A model generated the notes under the pieces. That model was given only the letters and a program-made list of their open reading frames with translations. It was not told where the DNA came from and ran no database searches. The translations under genes and the position numbers were made by a program. Of a stretch of DNA of 64,000 bases, positions 1 through 9,630 are shown piece after piece (the stretch's first letter is position 1; every line of letters begins with the position of its first letter). This DNA comes from Styela clava (lineage: Eukaryota; Chordata; Ascidiacea; Stolidobranchia; Styelidae), in the NCBI RefSeq assembly GCF_964204865.1, contig NC_135254.1, forward strand, positions 9,429,001 through 9,493,000. Reading direction: 5' to 3'.

Positions 1-317
1 GTCACACCATTAGAAAAACTGAGAAATGCTTAAATATATGGACACGAAAATCAAAATGGAGCCTACAAAAGTTTTGGAAAGACGTAAAAGTAATAGCTTT
101 TTAGCGACAACAACAATCTTTCACCAATAAAAATCGAAGTCTGAATAATTTCAAAACAATTTGGACGTGGATATGAATTATATGTTGATGCGAATTCTGC
201 GTGATGACACTATTCTAAAATTTCCTAGTTCGTTGTTGCTCTCTATTGCATAACAAGCAGGAGGCGCACACATTCCACTCATAAACAGCTCTGGTGTGGT
301 ATACTCAGGATTGTTTT
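1..317. other. Intergenic, dispersed repeat copy
   Basis: No gene is seen. Positions about 70-165 are a copy of a dispersed repeat (called R1 here) that recurs near 5830-5930, 9535-9630, 17265-17385 and 25430-25720; shared landmarks are 'taaaagtaatag', 'caatcttt' and 'tttcaaa.caattgg'. Confidence 0.5.
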
Positions 318-421
318 AATGATCAGAATGCATAAAGTGAACAAATAAAATGGCTAAAAATTATAATTTATACTCATATGTTGTCTGAGCATTTTCGAAA
401 AAAGAGATCAATGCTCTAACA

Positions 422-695
422 CAGGGTGTGCAACCTGCGGCCCGCGGGCAAAATGCGGCCTACAAGAAACAATGGCCCGCGGAGAAATGCCAATTTTGAA
501 TGATGTGGGGCCCGCGAAACGCGTTTTTAATTTTTTCAACTTAGGCAAAGCGAACTATGCATGTCATAAGATCAATAAGCATAACTTTTGTGTCTCCAAC
601 TACTAGAAAATCCTATGGTAAATAAAGATGCGGCCCGCGGTTTCACCTAGTTGTTTGTATTTGGTCTTTCTGTATTAAAGGGTTACACCCCCCTG
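422..695. mobile_element. Non-autonomous hAT element (274 bp), TSD ctctaaca
   Basis: The left end reads CAGGGTGTGCAACC and the right end, reversed, CAGGGGGGTGTAACCC. A perfect 8-bp direct repeat ctctaaca flanks it (414-421 and 696-703). Terminal CAGGG and an 8-bp duplication are hAT hallmarks. The interior has 'gcggcccgcgg' blocks and no coding capacity. A second copy with the same flanks lies at 10790-11021. Confidence 0.88.
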
Positions 696-1009
696 CTCTA
701 ACATATGAACAAAAAAGTCAGAGTTATTTATAAATATTCAAATTCTTGTCTTGTAGCGACTTGTTTTTTATTCAAGTACTGAATATTTATGTTTATAAGA
801 ATATTCATAAGATAAATTTATCGTATGAAGCGCTCCTAAAATCAATTTTTTCCTCAAAAATAGACCCTTTGCCCTATGAGTCGTTGCGCCTGATTCAGGG
901 TCGTCCAACCCGTGGGCCATAAGTGGCCCTCGGAAACATTTCGAGTGGCTTGCGCTGAATTTTCAGAATTGAATAAAAAATTGAGTAAAACTATTTTTCG
1001 AGTGATGTA

Positions 1010-1364
1010 CCGTGTTTCCCCGAAAATAACACTAGGGCTTATTTTCGGGCGATGTCTTATATTTTAAGTTATCAAAATCAAAATTACAAAGCAGAGAATT
1101 ACAAGATTTTTCAAATGTACAAAATGTGAAAACCGATATCTATTAACGTATAAATAACACGTTTTTATTCAAAATAACTGCGAAACATGGATTATCAATC
1201 ATTTAAAACATGTAAGAGAGATTTCTTGCTATCGACTGGCACAAAAAAAAAATTCGCGTTATTGTCTAGGTTTTATTTTAAGGGGAGGGCTTATATTAAA
1301 ATCATATTTAAAATTCAGGCTAGGTCTTATTTTCAGGGTAGGTATTATTTTAGGGGAGACACGG
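1010..1364. mobile_element. TA-flanked MITE nested in the hAT
   Basis: The left end CCGTGTTTCCCCGAAAATAA and the right end reversed CCGTGTCTCCCCTAAAATAA form inverted repeats, flanked by TA on each side (1008-1009 and 1365-1366). The interior repeats the 'cttattttcagg' theme. A TA duplication suggests mobilisation by a Tc1/mariner-like transposase; the superfamily is inferred. No coding capacity. Confidence 0.75.
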
Positions 1365-1513
1365 TAGTATACAAAGATGTGATGCAAACGAATTGTTTAT
1401 TTCCCTGAAATGCGCTCTGCACGCCCTTCCAAACAAGCCATGAGTGCCATTTTGAATCGAAACCAACTGAGAGGAGATATCGATATATAAACATCCCATA
1501 GTCGTTTACACGC

Positions 1514-2065
1514 TTGTTCTTTTACTATCTATATGATGTTATCGCAAAACAAACGAAAGCATTCTCAGATAGAAAATTCGTTAAGAATTGTATATTATGT
1601 ATTGTTCGGGTTGCCAATGTTTTACGACGTGGAAATAAAAGAGGTGTTTGCAAAAATAGCCTGTCAGGACAGACCATAACTAGCCGTTTAAAGAGCTTGG
1701 GAACTCTATTGCGGAAACTTCAATTGCAAAAGCGGGAAAATTTTCATTGTATTCCTTGGCGCCTGATGAAAGCACTGACATCAAATTTATTGCTCAGTCG
1801 GCGACTTGGCGATCTTCTTGCGGGGAGTTAATGATGATTTGAAATTACCGTGGAGCTCGCAGCCAGTGTCCCTGTTAAGAGTACGACTAGAGGCATTGAT
1901 TTGTTAAAAACTGTGATAAAAATGATCAAGCGTCTTGGCTTGTCTTTGGCGAAACTTTCAGGAATAACCAATGATGGCGCCCCATCAATGGTTGGGAAAC
2001 AACAGTTTTATTGTTCTAATAATTGTGAAAGTTTGTTGTGGGGGTACTGTTTGTTTTTTCATTAA
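1514..2065 (+). pseudogene. hAT transposase fragment (GTF2IRD2/ZBED-like), frameshifted
   Basis: Translated pieces resemble the transposase-derived part of vertebrate GTF2IRD2 and related hAT proteins. One frame has a segment ending QTITSRLKSLG; near 1705 the match moves to another frame with APDESTDIKFIAQ; near 1830 it shifts again to VELAASVPVKSTTRGIDLL, followed by LGLSLAKLSGITNDGAPSMV. At least two frameshifts are therefore needed. The amino-terminal zinc finger and the carboxy-terminal hAT dimerisation region are absent, so it cannot encode an active enzyme. The family assignment is from memory of these motifs. Confidence 0.82.
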
Positions 2066-2070
2066 CCTGT

Positions 2071-2275
2071 GGTCAGTGTAGCAAAACTAGAACATAACCA
2101 TCATGTTAAGTGGTCAGTGTTGCAAAACTAGAACCTAACTACCATGTTAAGTGGTCAATGTAGCAAAACTAGAACCTAACTACCATGTTAAGTGGTCAGT
2201 GTAGCAAAACTAGAACCTAACTACCATGTTAGGTGGTCAGTGTAGCAAAACTAGAACATAACTACCATGATAAGT
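2071..2275. repeat. 41-bp tandem repeat, five copies
   Basis: Five units start at 2071, 2112, 2153, 2194 and 2235 with the core ggtcagtgtagcaaaactag followed by 'aacctaactaccatgttaagt'. Units differ by a few substitutions. It lies between the transposase remnant and the right end of the hAT, and looks like internal expansion within the element. Confidence 0.92.
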
Positions 2276-2496
2276 GGCCCGCGCAATTATTAGTGAGCCA
2301 CGTGTGGCCCTTCGGCTAAAAGGTTTACCGACCCTGGCCTAATGTATATATTGATCTGATAGTGCTGATATATTGATCTGATAGTGACCCAATTTAAGCA
2401 ATTTATTGAAGGTGCGCCTTATGTTCCATAAAATACGGCATGCGCATTACTTTGCGCTACCGGACTTTGGCTATTTTGAACTTCATAATAACAACT

Positions 2497-2775
2497 TATT
2501 ACTTATCGATCTTAAGATCGGTAAGTATATTGATAGGTATTTGTCTGTATGTATGTATGTCTGTCTGTCTGTGCGTCTGTGTGTGTGTCTGTTAGATGAA
2601 CGCGATATCTCACGAACGCGTGATTGAATCTGCTCCAAATTTTGCATGTGCATGCATCTTACCTCGGACCAGAAGCCTATAGATTTTGGGTTAATTATGT
2701 CGTATAATTAGCGAGTTATTAACTAATTACCGATCTATGATCGATAAGTCTTCGATCTCCGACCGATATTCTCGG
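2497..2775. repeat. Insertion with (CTGT/ATGT)n microsatellite, absent from copy B
   Basis: Copy B reads straight through ('aacaacttagttattg', near 11355-11370), whereas copy A carries about 280 bp here. The insert starts 'ttacttatcgatcttaag', holds a tatgtatgtctgtctgtctg microsatellite at about 2548-2592, and has related 'gatcggtaag'/'gatcgataag' motifs near both ends. It is probably a small mobile repeat; the class is not determined. Confidence 0.55.
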
Positions 2776-3260
2776 TTATTGTTTTGATGACGTTGCGGAA
2801 AATGAACTTATAATGCCATAATACATCCATTTTCCATTACTCATATGTAAATATGACGTCAATATATCGAACACGAGGCCAAAAACACGACAACAAATAT
2901 GATTGTGGTCTAAATATTTCTCGCCAAGTTTTAACATTACAAAAAGGGCAAACCTACGGTAATATAATAAAATTTCACAACCCAACCGGGCAGTATAAAA
3001 ACATCGATAAATGTTGTGGTTGACATTTTTTGACACGATACCAATGGGAATGGGATAGTTCAAATATTTTCAACTTTCTTCCGGTATCTGTATATCTTAA
3101 TTTAAAAATTTGCTAGTTTGTGCGATTGTACGTGTGAAAGCGAGGGTCGCTCAACTTGGACGGTTACATCCGGATCAATAGTTATCGTCAGTGAAAATTA
3201 ATTCCAATTTCGGTGACGTCAGGCGCATTAAAGTTTATTCGGAGTAGAGGTCATTTATTC

Positions 3261-4191
3261 TACAGGCTATTCTTAGGAAAAGTCATAACAAAAGAACGTA
3301 GACAAAGAACTTCAAACTCGGACACCGATAAGATTAATGATTATATATATTAAGAATAAAGATTTTCTACGTGCATTCCACGAATCACGTGCATTCCACG
3401 AACATAAGCCAAAACGCAATGGTTTATTTCGATTACTTTATTTTTTCATACGTTCTTCCTCTTCTGCACTTTTTCTGCGTTTCTGTGCGCCACTGAGAGG
3501 TTTTGCTTTCGACATCATTTTGACAGCCTTCGTAATTTTGCCGGTGCGATCAAACCACAAGCCGCCGAAAATCGACGATTTCCTGGCATTGTTACGTAAC
3601 AAAACGATTTGAGCAGAACTAACATCAACGTTATAAGATGTGCATTACTTGTTTTGCACTGCAGCTTTTAGTTTGTGGCTTAAATTTCTAAATTCTAACC
3701 GCTTGGGCCCCTTTGCGCTGTGCCGGGGGTTGCGGGGGTGGATGCTACGCCACTGGTGGGATATTTACGCGTAGGGTACGGTACCTAATGTCTTCCACTG
3801 CGAATCCAAGTTACAGGGTACCTGGAGACGCGTCCTGTCCCTGGTTCCCCATGTAATGTCTCCAATCTATGCACCAACTGACCAACACTGCAACCTGTAC
3901 ACCAACAATCCCGTAGACTTGTGTTGGAGAAAACTTTATTATCTTGTTCAAACACATCTAATGTTGACGTCAGTGATAACAGTCTATTACAGTATTAGTG
4001 TCAGTGATGAATTGACTGTTTTTGACAGGGACTCAAAGAACAGCCATACGTATGCTAGAATACAAAATAATACAATGATCAATATAAGGACGCAAAAAAT
4101 ACAGCAATCCTCAAAAGCTATTCGGCTAATATATGAATAAACCTAATATTATTCTGAGCATAATTTCCTACCTGATAACAATTATGTAACT
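3261..4191. other. Intergenic; one orphan transposon end
   Basis: No gene recognised. On the minus strand from 3755 the sequence begins CAGTGGCGTAGCATCCACCC, which resembles a DNA-transposon end, but I find no matching partner end or target duplication. The open frames here (3337-3612, 3856-4140) show no recognisable domain. Confidence 0.3.
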
Positions 4192-5015
4192 CAGTGTTTC
4201 TCAAACTGTGTGCCGCGGCACACAAGTGTGCCGTGAGAGATTCTCAAGTGTGCCGCGGAGCTATTTGGAATTTTAGAAAATCAGCTGTTTGTATTACACA
4301 TAGACATGCATGCAACTTATGAGATTTGATAATCCATAATTAATTAGACTGATAATATTATTGCATTTGCCTAGTCGTTGTAGTAAGGGGTATTGTTTCA
4401 GTATACTTGCATTGTGATGTCATAATGTTTTTTGTAAAAATGATATCCACCTTCCACTATGTTCACGTGAGCGTTGAGTTAGGCCAGTGGTCGGCAAAAT
4501 TTGTGTACCTGCGGGCCGAATATACATATTTCTCCCGCTTACGAACAATCGCCACAATTAATATATTATCCAACAATATATTGTTTTTATTTACTTATTC
4601 TCAATATGAAAAATGATGTGGTTATGACAACTTGGTTGCCCGCGGTAAGTCGTTCAAATGACGATCTGTCAAGCGAGTACGAAATTTGCAGACCCCTGAG
4701 TTAGGCTAACAGGAAAGACAGTTTGGTCGAGTTTTGACTATCTGCTTACAAATTCTATTCAATCAGCGGTGCAAAAGCCAAAATAATCTATCCATTTGCA
4801 TCTACATGGCTCTATTAACCCGTATTTTCTGCTCTGGCTGTAATCAAAAGCAAAAATGGGAGCGACGGACCCTCGTTTTTCAAAACAGGCACACACATCG
4901 CATTAACATTTGTAGAATAATTTGCCCAAGTATAGCTCAAATTTTTCAAAGGTGTGCCGCGAGAGTTTTCTTATTTGCTTAGTGTGCCGCGAGCAAAAAA
5001 GTTTGAGAACCACTG
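4192..5015. mobile_element. Non-autonomous hAT element (824 bp) with a nested hAT
   Basis: The left end CAGTGTTTCTCAAACTGTGT and the right end reversed CAGTGGTTCTCAAACTTTTT form inverted repeats, each followed within about 20 bp by 'gtgtgccgcg'-type sequence. Flanks are atgtaact (4184-4191) and atgtaacg (5016-5023), 7 of 8 identical. No transposase is seen; part of the interior is a second hAT insertion. Confidence 0.85.
4485..4698. mobile_element. Nested hAT MITE (214 bp), TSD agttaggc
   Basis: Ends CAGTGGTCGGCAAA and, reversed, CAGGGGTCTGCAAA are flanked by a perfect 8-bp duplication agttaggc (4477-4484 and 4699-4706). It lies wholly inside the 4192-5015 element, so it inserted later. No coding capacity. 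Confidence 0.88.
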
Positions 5016-5023
5016 ATGTAACG

Positions 5024-5489
5024 TATAGCATAAGTTCAACCCCAAATATAGAAAAACCTATCATTAATAAAATATATAATCGCACAGCATCCTCCCTTAC
5101 ACGCAAAGCGCAATGGCCAATGGGCGTCTACCTCGTGGCAAGGAAATCAATCATCATTTATTCGTCAACACAATTTAAACATGGTACGATATATGAAAAA
5201 ATATTACAAATACACGTGGAAACTAACTTAAATTGTGTGACAGGAGTCGCGAGGGACCTCAAGAGGTCTTCAGGCAGCGACACCTACAACGCTTGTTGAT
5301 TTAGGTAAATAGCTTAAATGGAAAAAAGGAAAATTCTGGAAGGCCTTAAAGCGCGGGGAAAGAAGTGACTTATTACGTCACAGTAAAGATGGGCAATGTA
5401 AATCATAAAGCATGACTAACTTAACGGTGCTTAAAGTGAAGGACTTAATTAGGGTTCCATAAAATGCATGCACATTTCTTACAGACATA
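5024..5489. other. Intergenic, nothing recognised
   Basis: No convincing coding, RNA or repeat signal is seen between the hAT element and the start of the ABCG2 duplication block. Confidence 0.4.
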
Positions 5490-5749
5490 TTGTGAGTCTG
5501 AATTCAGAAATAAATTACTAATGTATAACTGTAATCTATTCTTACGCTTGAGAAGACTTCGATAAGAATGCACCATATCATTTCCTCAATGTGTAAATTG
5601 CTTACATTAAGTTGAGTTGCAGAAAGAAAATTAATTGTAGATCGGAGAGGTTGAATAGCCCAAATTATTAGCAAATTGAGGGCTGGAAAAATTCTTTATT
5701 CGCGTATGATCTATTTTATTTAGAAGTAGAAGTTAGTTTTTGTTGTTGG

Positions 5750-5940
5750 ACACGTAGTGGACATAACGATCGTTTCAATAGTATGTTGTTCTTGTTGTTT
5801 GACACGGAATAACACACCTAGTGGAAATATTAAAGAACCGCTTTTCTCTTCGAATACTGGACCAATTGCTTTGAAATTTTCAGTGATTAAAGATAAAAAT
5901 TTCCCCAGAAGGCTATTGCTTTTATTCATTTTAAATATTT
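5750..5940 (-). repeat. Dispersed repeat R1 copy
   Basis: On the minus strand this matches 25430-25620 in order: 'aataaaagcaatagccttct', then 'actgaaaatttcaaagcaat', then the 'gaagagaaaag' segment and a 'gaaac.gatcgttatgt' tail. It lies upstream of the ABCG2-like gene. Confidence 0.6.
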
Positions 5941-6234
5941 CTGTTAGCTCTGTGAGATTTGTTTTTGTTTGCTATGACGTCATTAAACGTTCTGCGGACA
6001 TCGGACGCCATTTTGTGTCCTACTGTACTGCTTCGCTTGGTGTGAATATATGTGTAGACTCTGATCTGACGGTACGGTGAACCGTACTGTACTGCGAACA
6101 TACGTGTCCACATATTTGGGCGTAGCTCTCTTGTTTATTATTAGCTTAGTACTGATCGAGCTTTAAATCAAGTATATCATATTTTCATTTTATAGTTAGC
6201 TAAAATATAGGTAGCTTACTTTTGGGAATTAAGA

Positions 6235-8259
6235 ATGTCTGAAAGAAACGGTACTGATTGCAAATCAGAAAATATGGAGGCAGTGGTGATTGAAAACATA
6301 GCCGTGGTATCGGCAGAAGAAACAGACCAAAAGACATCGGGTTCTGTAATGAGTTTTCACAACGTATCATACACTGTAGAAGTAAACAAACCTTGTGGAT
6401 TTTGCCGTAGGTCGGATAAAATAGTGATTCTGAGCGACATTAGTGGCGTTATGCCCCCCGGTCTTAATGCAATTATGGGACCAACTGGGAGTGGTAAATC
6501 CTCTCTGCTTGATGTATTAGCAAACAGAAAAGACCCCGCTTGCTGCAGTGGCGTTGTGCTTTTAGATGGCCAACCAATACCGAAAAATTTTCGTTATGTG
6601 AGTGGTTATGTTGTTCAAAACGACCTTTTAGTCCCAACAGCATCTGTTAGAGAAACGTTATGGTTTTGCGCAAATCTTAGACTACCAACTTCGATTTCAC
6701 AAGATGACAAACGAAATAGGATTGAAAATATATTGAAAGATTTGGGGTTGCTTGCTTGCGCTGATACCAAAGTAGGAAATGAAATCATTCGTGGTATTTC
6801 TGGAGGAGAAAAGAAAAGAACTTCTATCGGTATAGAGCTTCTATTGGAGCCCAAAATACTTTTCTTGGATGAACCTACAACCGGGTTGGATTCGGCGACA
6901 GCATTGTCAGTCATGATTCTTCTCAAGCGGCTTGGAGAACAAGGACATACAATCGTATGCTCCATTCATCAACCACGTTATAGCATTTATAAACTGTTTG
7001 ATTCTCTGACTCTCCTTTCAGACGGAGAATTAGTTTACCACGACAATGCTACTAACTCCATTCAATTTTTTGAAAATCTTGGATATATTTGCGAGACTCA
7101 TGACAATCCGGCAGATTTCTTTCTTGACATTCTAAACGGTGATCACAAGAGGGCCATTACTTGTTCTTTCGCCGATGGGAAACCAGTGTCAGTAAATAAA
7201 GAGTTAAGAAAAATCCTGAAGACGGCTTATAAAGAGAATGAAAGCGCAGTATCTTTGCAAGAAAAAGCGAATAAAATTGAAGGGGCTGTCTACGAGGCGG
7301 AAAACAGCCACAGTCAAATGTACGCCACAAGTTTTAGACATCAAACAAAAATATTAATTAGACGTACTGCCAAGAACATGGTACGTCATCCGCAATCGCT
7401 ACTAGCGAATGCCGCGAGTAACGTGGTAATAGGACTGGTAATAGGACTAATTTATTATCAATTAGACAAGTCCACAGACATAGGAGTTCAAAATCGCTTG
7501 GGAGCATTCTTATTCATCATTGCAATCTTATTGATGCGATTTATGCTTGTTGTTAAGACATTCTGCAGAGACCAGCCCATATTTCGACATGAGCAGATTT
7601 CAGGGTACTACAGCGTTCCTTCTTATTTTGTTTCAAAAATCATTGCGGATCTCATTCCACTTTGTACAATATCTCCCATAATATTGAGTGCCATATCCTA
7701 TTGGATGGTTGGGTTTAAAGCAGAACCCGGAGCATTTTTCACATTTCTACTGACTGTAATTCTGACCAGCTATGGTGCAGTTGCAACAGGGATATTTTAC
7801 TCAGCGTCTTTGACACCAAATATTGGAAGCATTATGTTAATGTTAACATTCGTATGCAGTATCCTGTTTTCTGGTGCGCTGGTGAACGCTAGGAGCGTGA
7901 TGCCTTGGCTGTCTTGGTTACAGTATTTAAGTTTAGCTCGATATAGTCTTGTTGCATTGGCTGTCAACGAAATGCGAGGGCAAGTATTTTCTTCTTGTAC
8001 CAACTCTACGTCTCAGCCTTCTCCCCCGACAGGCTATTATGGTTCGGTAAACTACACCGGTAATATAAACGAGAACAAGACAATTTGTGTGTCTGTGAAA
8101 GGGGAAGAGTATCTTCACACCAGTCTTAACGTCGGAAAAAGTGCACAAAATATTACGAATTGGGATATGTGGCAAAACCATGTTTCTATGTGCTGTATTA
8201 TTGTCGGTTTACATATTCTAACTTACATTCAACTAGCACGTAGACGAACTTATTCTTAA
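6235..8259 (+). CDS. ABCG2: ABCG2-like half transporter, copy 1 (intact)
   Basis: This 674-residue single-exon gene encodes an ABC half transporter of subfamily G, expected to dimerise in a membrane and export organic substrates. The order is nucleotide-binding domain first, then membrane domain, as in all ABCG proteins. Walker A is GPTGSGKS (82-89), the signature ISGGEKKR is at 188-195, Walker B ILFLDEP at 208-214, and the H-loop SIHQPRYS at 243-250. About six hydrophobic segments follow from residue 395 to 665. A large outer loop near 585-620 has two cysteines and NST, NYT and NKT glycosylation sites, as in ABCG2. Length is close to human ABCG2 (655). The ATG at 6235 gives the full domain and is matched in copy 2. 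A possible AATAAA lies at 8446-8451. Vertebrate ABCG2 has many introns, so the lack of introns may reflect retroposition or intron loss. Closest family member judged from memory; another ABCG2-group paralogue is possible. Confidence 0.95.
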   Translation: MSERNGTDCKSENMEAVVIENIAVVSAEETDQKTSGSVMSFHNVSYTVEVNKPCGFCRRSDKIVILSDISGVMPPGLNAIMGPTGSGKSSLLDVLANRKDPACCSGVVLLDGQPIPKNFRYVSGYVVQNDLLVPTASVRETLWFCANLRLPTSISQDDKRNRIENILKDLGLLACADTKVGNEIIRGISGGEKKRTSIGIELLLEPKILFLDEPTTGLDSATALSVMILLKRLGEQGHTIVCSIHQPRYSIYKLFDSLTLLSDGELVYHDNATNSIQFFENLGYICETHDNPADFFLDILNGDHKRAITCSFADGKPVSVNKELRKILKTAYKENESAVSLQEKANKIEGAVYEAENSHSQMYATSFRHQTKILIRRTAKNMVRHPQSLLANAASNVVIGLVIGLIYYQLDKSTDIGVQNRLGAFLFIIAILLMRFMLVVKTFCRDQPIFRHEQISGYYSVPSYFVSKIIADLIPLCTISPIILSAISYWMVGFKAEPGAFFTFLLTVILTSYGAVATGIFYSASLTPNIGSIMLMLTFVCSILFSGALVNARSVMPWLSWLQYLSLARYSLVALAVNEMRGQVFSSCTNSTSQPSPPTGYYGSVNYTGNINENKTICVSVKGEEYLHTSLNVGKSAQNITNWDMWQNHVSMCCIIVGLHILTYIQLARRRTYS

Positions 8260-8385
8260 AATGTCTGCATATTTTCTATTGTTTACCACAAAGTTATCAG
8301 AATCTTACTATTTCGCCTCACCTGAGTCAAGATTATATTAGTTGATATACATTTATTTTTCGTACTTTCTGCGTCAGTTTTCCCC

Positions 8386-9200
8386 TCGACATTTCAGCCA
8401 GTTCCTCAAACAAAAAACTATATCCCGCGTATCTGCTTAGTAGTCAATAAACTTATGTGAATTTATTTTCAATTTATAACTGAAATATTGTCCCAATGCT
8501 TAAATATATTTATATACGGTACCATGTACTGATACAGGAGGTACCGTAGCCTACGGGTACAGGACTACAGGTAGGCGACAGCTGCCCGTCTATTACCGGT
8601 AATAATCAAATTTTACTATTTTTAATATAAAACCTATTGTCTCGATTCAATTTATTGTACAGCGTAATTTGTGTTCGATTGATTTTTTTACGGATTGGAA
8701 AAAATATAATTGACTTCCGAATACATATATAATATATAAATATATATTGAAAGTAAAATGTCTGAAATTGAAATTATAAATGAAGCCGAGAAGTCGTTTA
8801 TTTCAGCAATCGCTACATTGCAGATTGCAGTATGGTTTTTGCAGTAATCGCCTTCGTCGACATTTACGATTCTGATGATTTGTAAAATTGAAATTTTTTT
8901 ACTCTTGTTATATGCCTTTTTGAATATACCACAGTCCACACCCGAGTTCTTTACGAGTGGAATGTGTGCGCCACCTGCTTGTTGGGCAATACATTATTTT
9001 TTAATAGATAAGACACCCAACTATGAAACGAGGTTTTAGAGTAGTCCCATCACGCAGAATACACATCAATATTGTACATAACATATATTTAATATCCACC
9101 ATCAATAAGCCGAAAGTCAGTATGTGAATCGAATCCAATCGCGTTGCCCATTTTCTATTTGTCTCTATTTGAAATTCGGAAATTTCATAGTTGCTTATTG
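8386..9200. other. 3' flank of ABCG2-like gene, intergenic
   Basis: Beyond the duplication edge the sequence is AT-rich with a candidate polyadenylation signal at 8446-8451. No further gene is recognised. Confidence 0.35.
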
Positions 9201-9220
9201 GACACGAAATGGACCTATGC

Positions 9221-9528
9221 TCGGCGAAGTGGCGCATCGTGCTAAGCGTTAGGAATACGCCACCGCACCTCTGATTACCCTGCGTGGTTTCGCAGGCTAG
9301 AATCCCATGCGGGATGGCTATGTGCGAGAGGATTGCTGGACTCCTCGCCTTCGTGGGGTGGTTCACGTAACCGCTCTTCCTACTCCATCAAATCCTTGCT
9401 TCCAAAAACAAATAACTGGATACCTAATCACATACCCGACATGGACTGGTCATCGGTCGAGAGGGCGTGGTTCGCCATATGATTAAGCCGTCTTATCGGC
9501 TTTCCTCTCCCTGAAAAAAAATTTGTTT
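9221..9528 (+). mobile_element. tRNA-derived SINE, copy 1
   Basis: This matches 45525-45835 in order. The head resembles a tRNA gene ('gtggcgcatcgtgctaagcg' for box A, 'ctagaatcccatgcggg' for a decayed box B). The body has 'gagaggattgctggactcct' and the tail 'gtggttcgccatatgatta'. Related copies are at 45525, 51957 (partial) and 60824. The pattern fits a non-autonomous retroposon transcribed by RNA polymerase III. Confidence 0.82.
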
Positions 9529-9534
9529 TTTTTT

Positions 9535-9630
9535 TAACTACTGGACCAATTATTGCTTTGAAATTTTCAGATTTCGATTTTAAAGAGTCAGAGATTGTTG
9601 TGGTCGCTAAAAGGCTATTTTTCCATATAG
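9535..9630 (-). repeat. Dispersed repeat R1 copy
   Basis: The sequence 'ctggaccaat..ttgctttgaaattttcag..ttgtggtcgctaaaaggcta' is the reverse of the copy at about 17265-17365. Confidence 0.6.

Larger units (their letters stand above)
896..2336 (+). mobile_element. Degenerate hAT transposon with GTF2IRD2-like transposase remnant
   Basis: Ends are CAGGGTCGTCCAACC on the left and, reversed, CAGGGTCGGTAAACC on the right. Flanks are gcctgatt (888-895) and gcctaatg (2337-2344), a decayed 8-bp duplication. Copy B of the segmental duplication keeps the empty site (gactaatg at 11222-11229), which confirms both boundaries. The element contains a transposase fragment (1514-2065), a nested TA-flanked MITE (1010-1364) and a 41-bp tandem repeat (2071-2275). 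Confidence 0.85.
318..3260 (+). repeat. Segmental duplication, copy A (direct repeat of 10696-11836)
   Basis: The non-transposon parts align collinearly with 10696-11836. Landmarks in both are 'gatcagaatgcat', 'catatgttgtctga', 'gaatatttatgtttataag', 'ctttgcgctaccggactttg', 'ttctcgccaagttttaacat' and 'cggagtagaggtcatt'. Copy A is longer because of a 1.44-kb hAT (896-2336) and a roughly 280-bp insert (2497-2775) that copy B lacks. The hAT MITE at 422-695 is present in both copies, so it was there before the duplication. Short reading frames inside (for example minus strand 2776-3063 and its counterpart 11405-11602) resemble each other only because of the duplication; I see no gene. Confidence 0.85.
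5490..8385 (+). repeat. Inverted duplication, arm 1 (ABCG2 block)
   Basis: This block is repeated in reverse orientation at about 17395-22150. Outer homology starts around 'gtctgaattcagaaataaat' (about 5495) and the inner end is 'gtactttctgcgtcag' (about 8363-8378), matched by 'ctgacgcagaaagtac' near 17400. Arm 1 preserves the target sites of two elements found only in arm 2. Arm 1 itself seems to have extra sequence at about 5800-6150, partly the R1 repeat. Confidence 0.85.

Noticed and set aside
2776-3063. 95-codon minus-strand frame similar to one at 11405-11602 as a conserved gene
   Set aside because: The similarity is explained by the segmental duplication, and the second copy is shortened and shifted, so conservation as protein is not supported.
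3337-4140. Two frames of 91 and 94 codons as genes
   Set aside because: No family resemblance; the second has no supporting signals and the area is repeat-rich.
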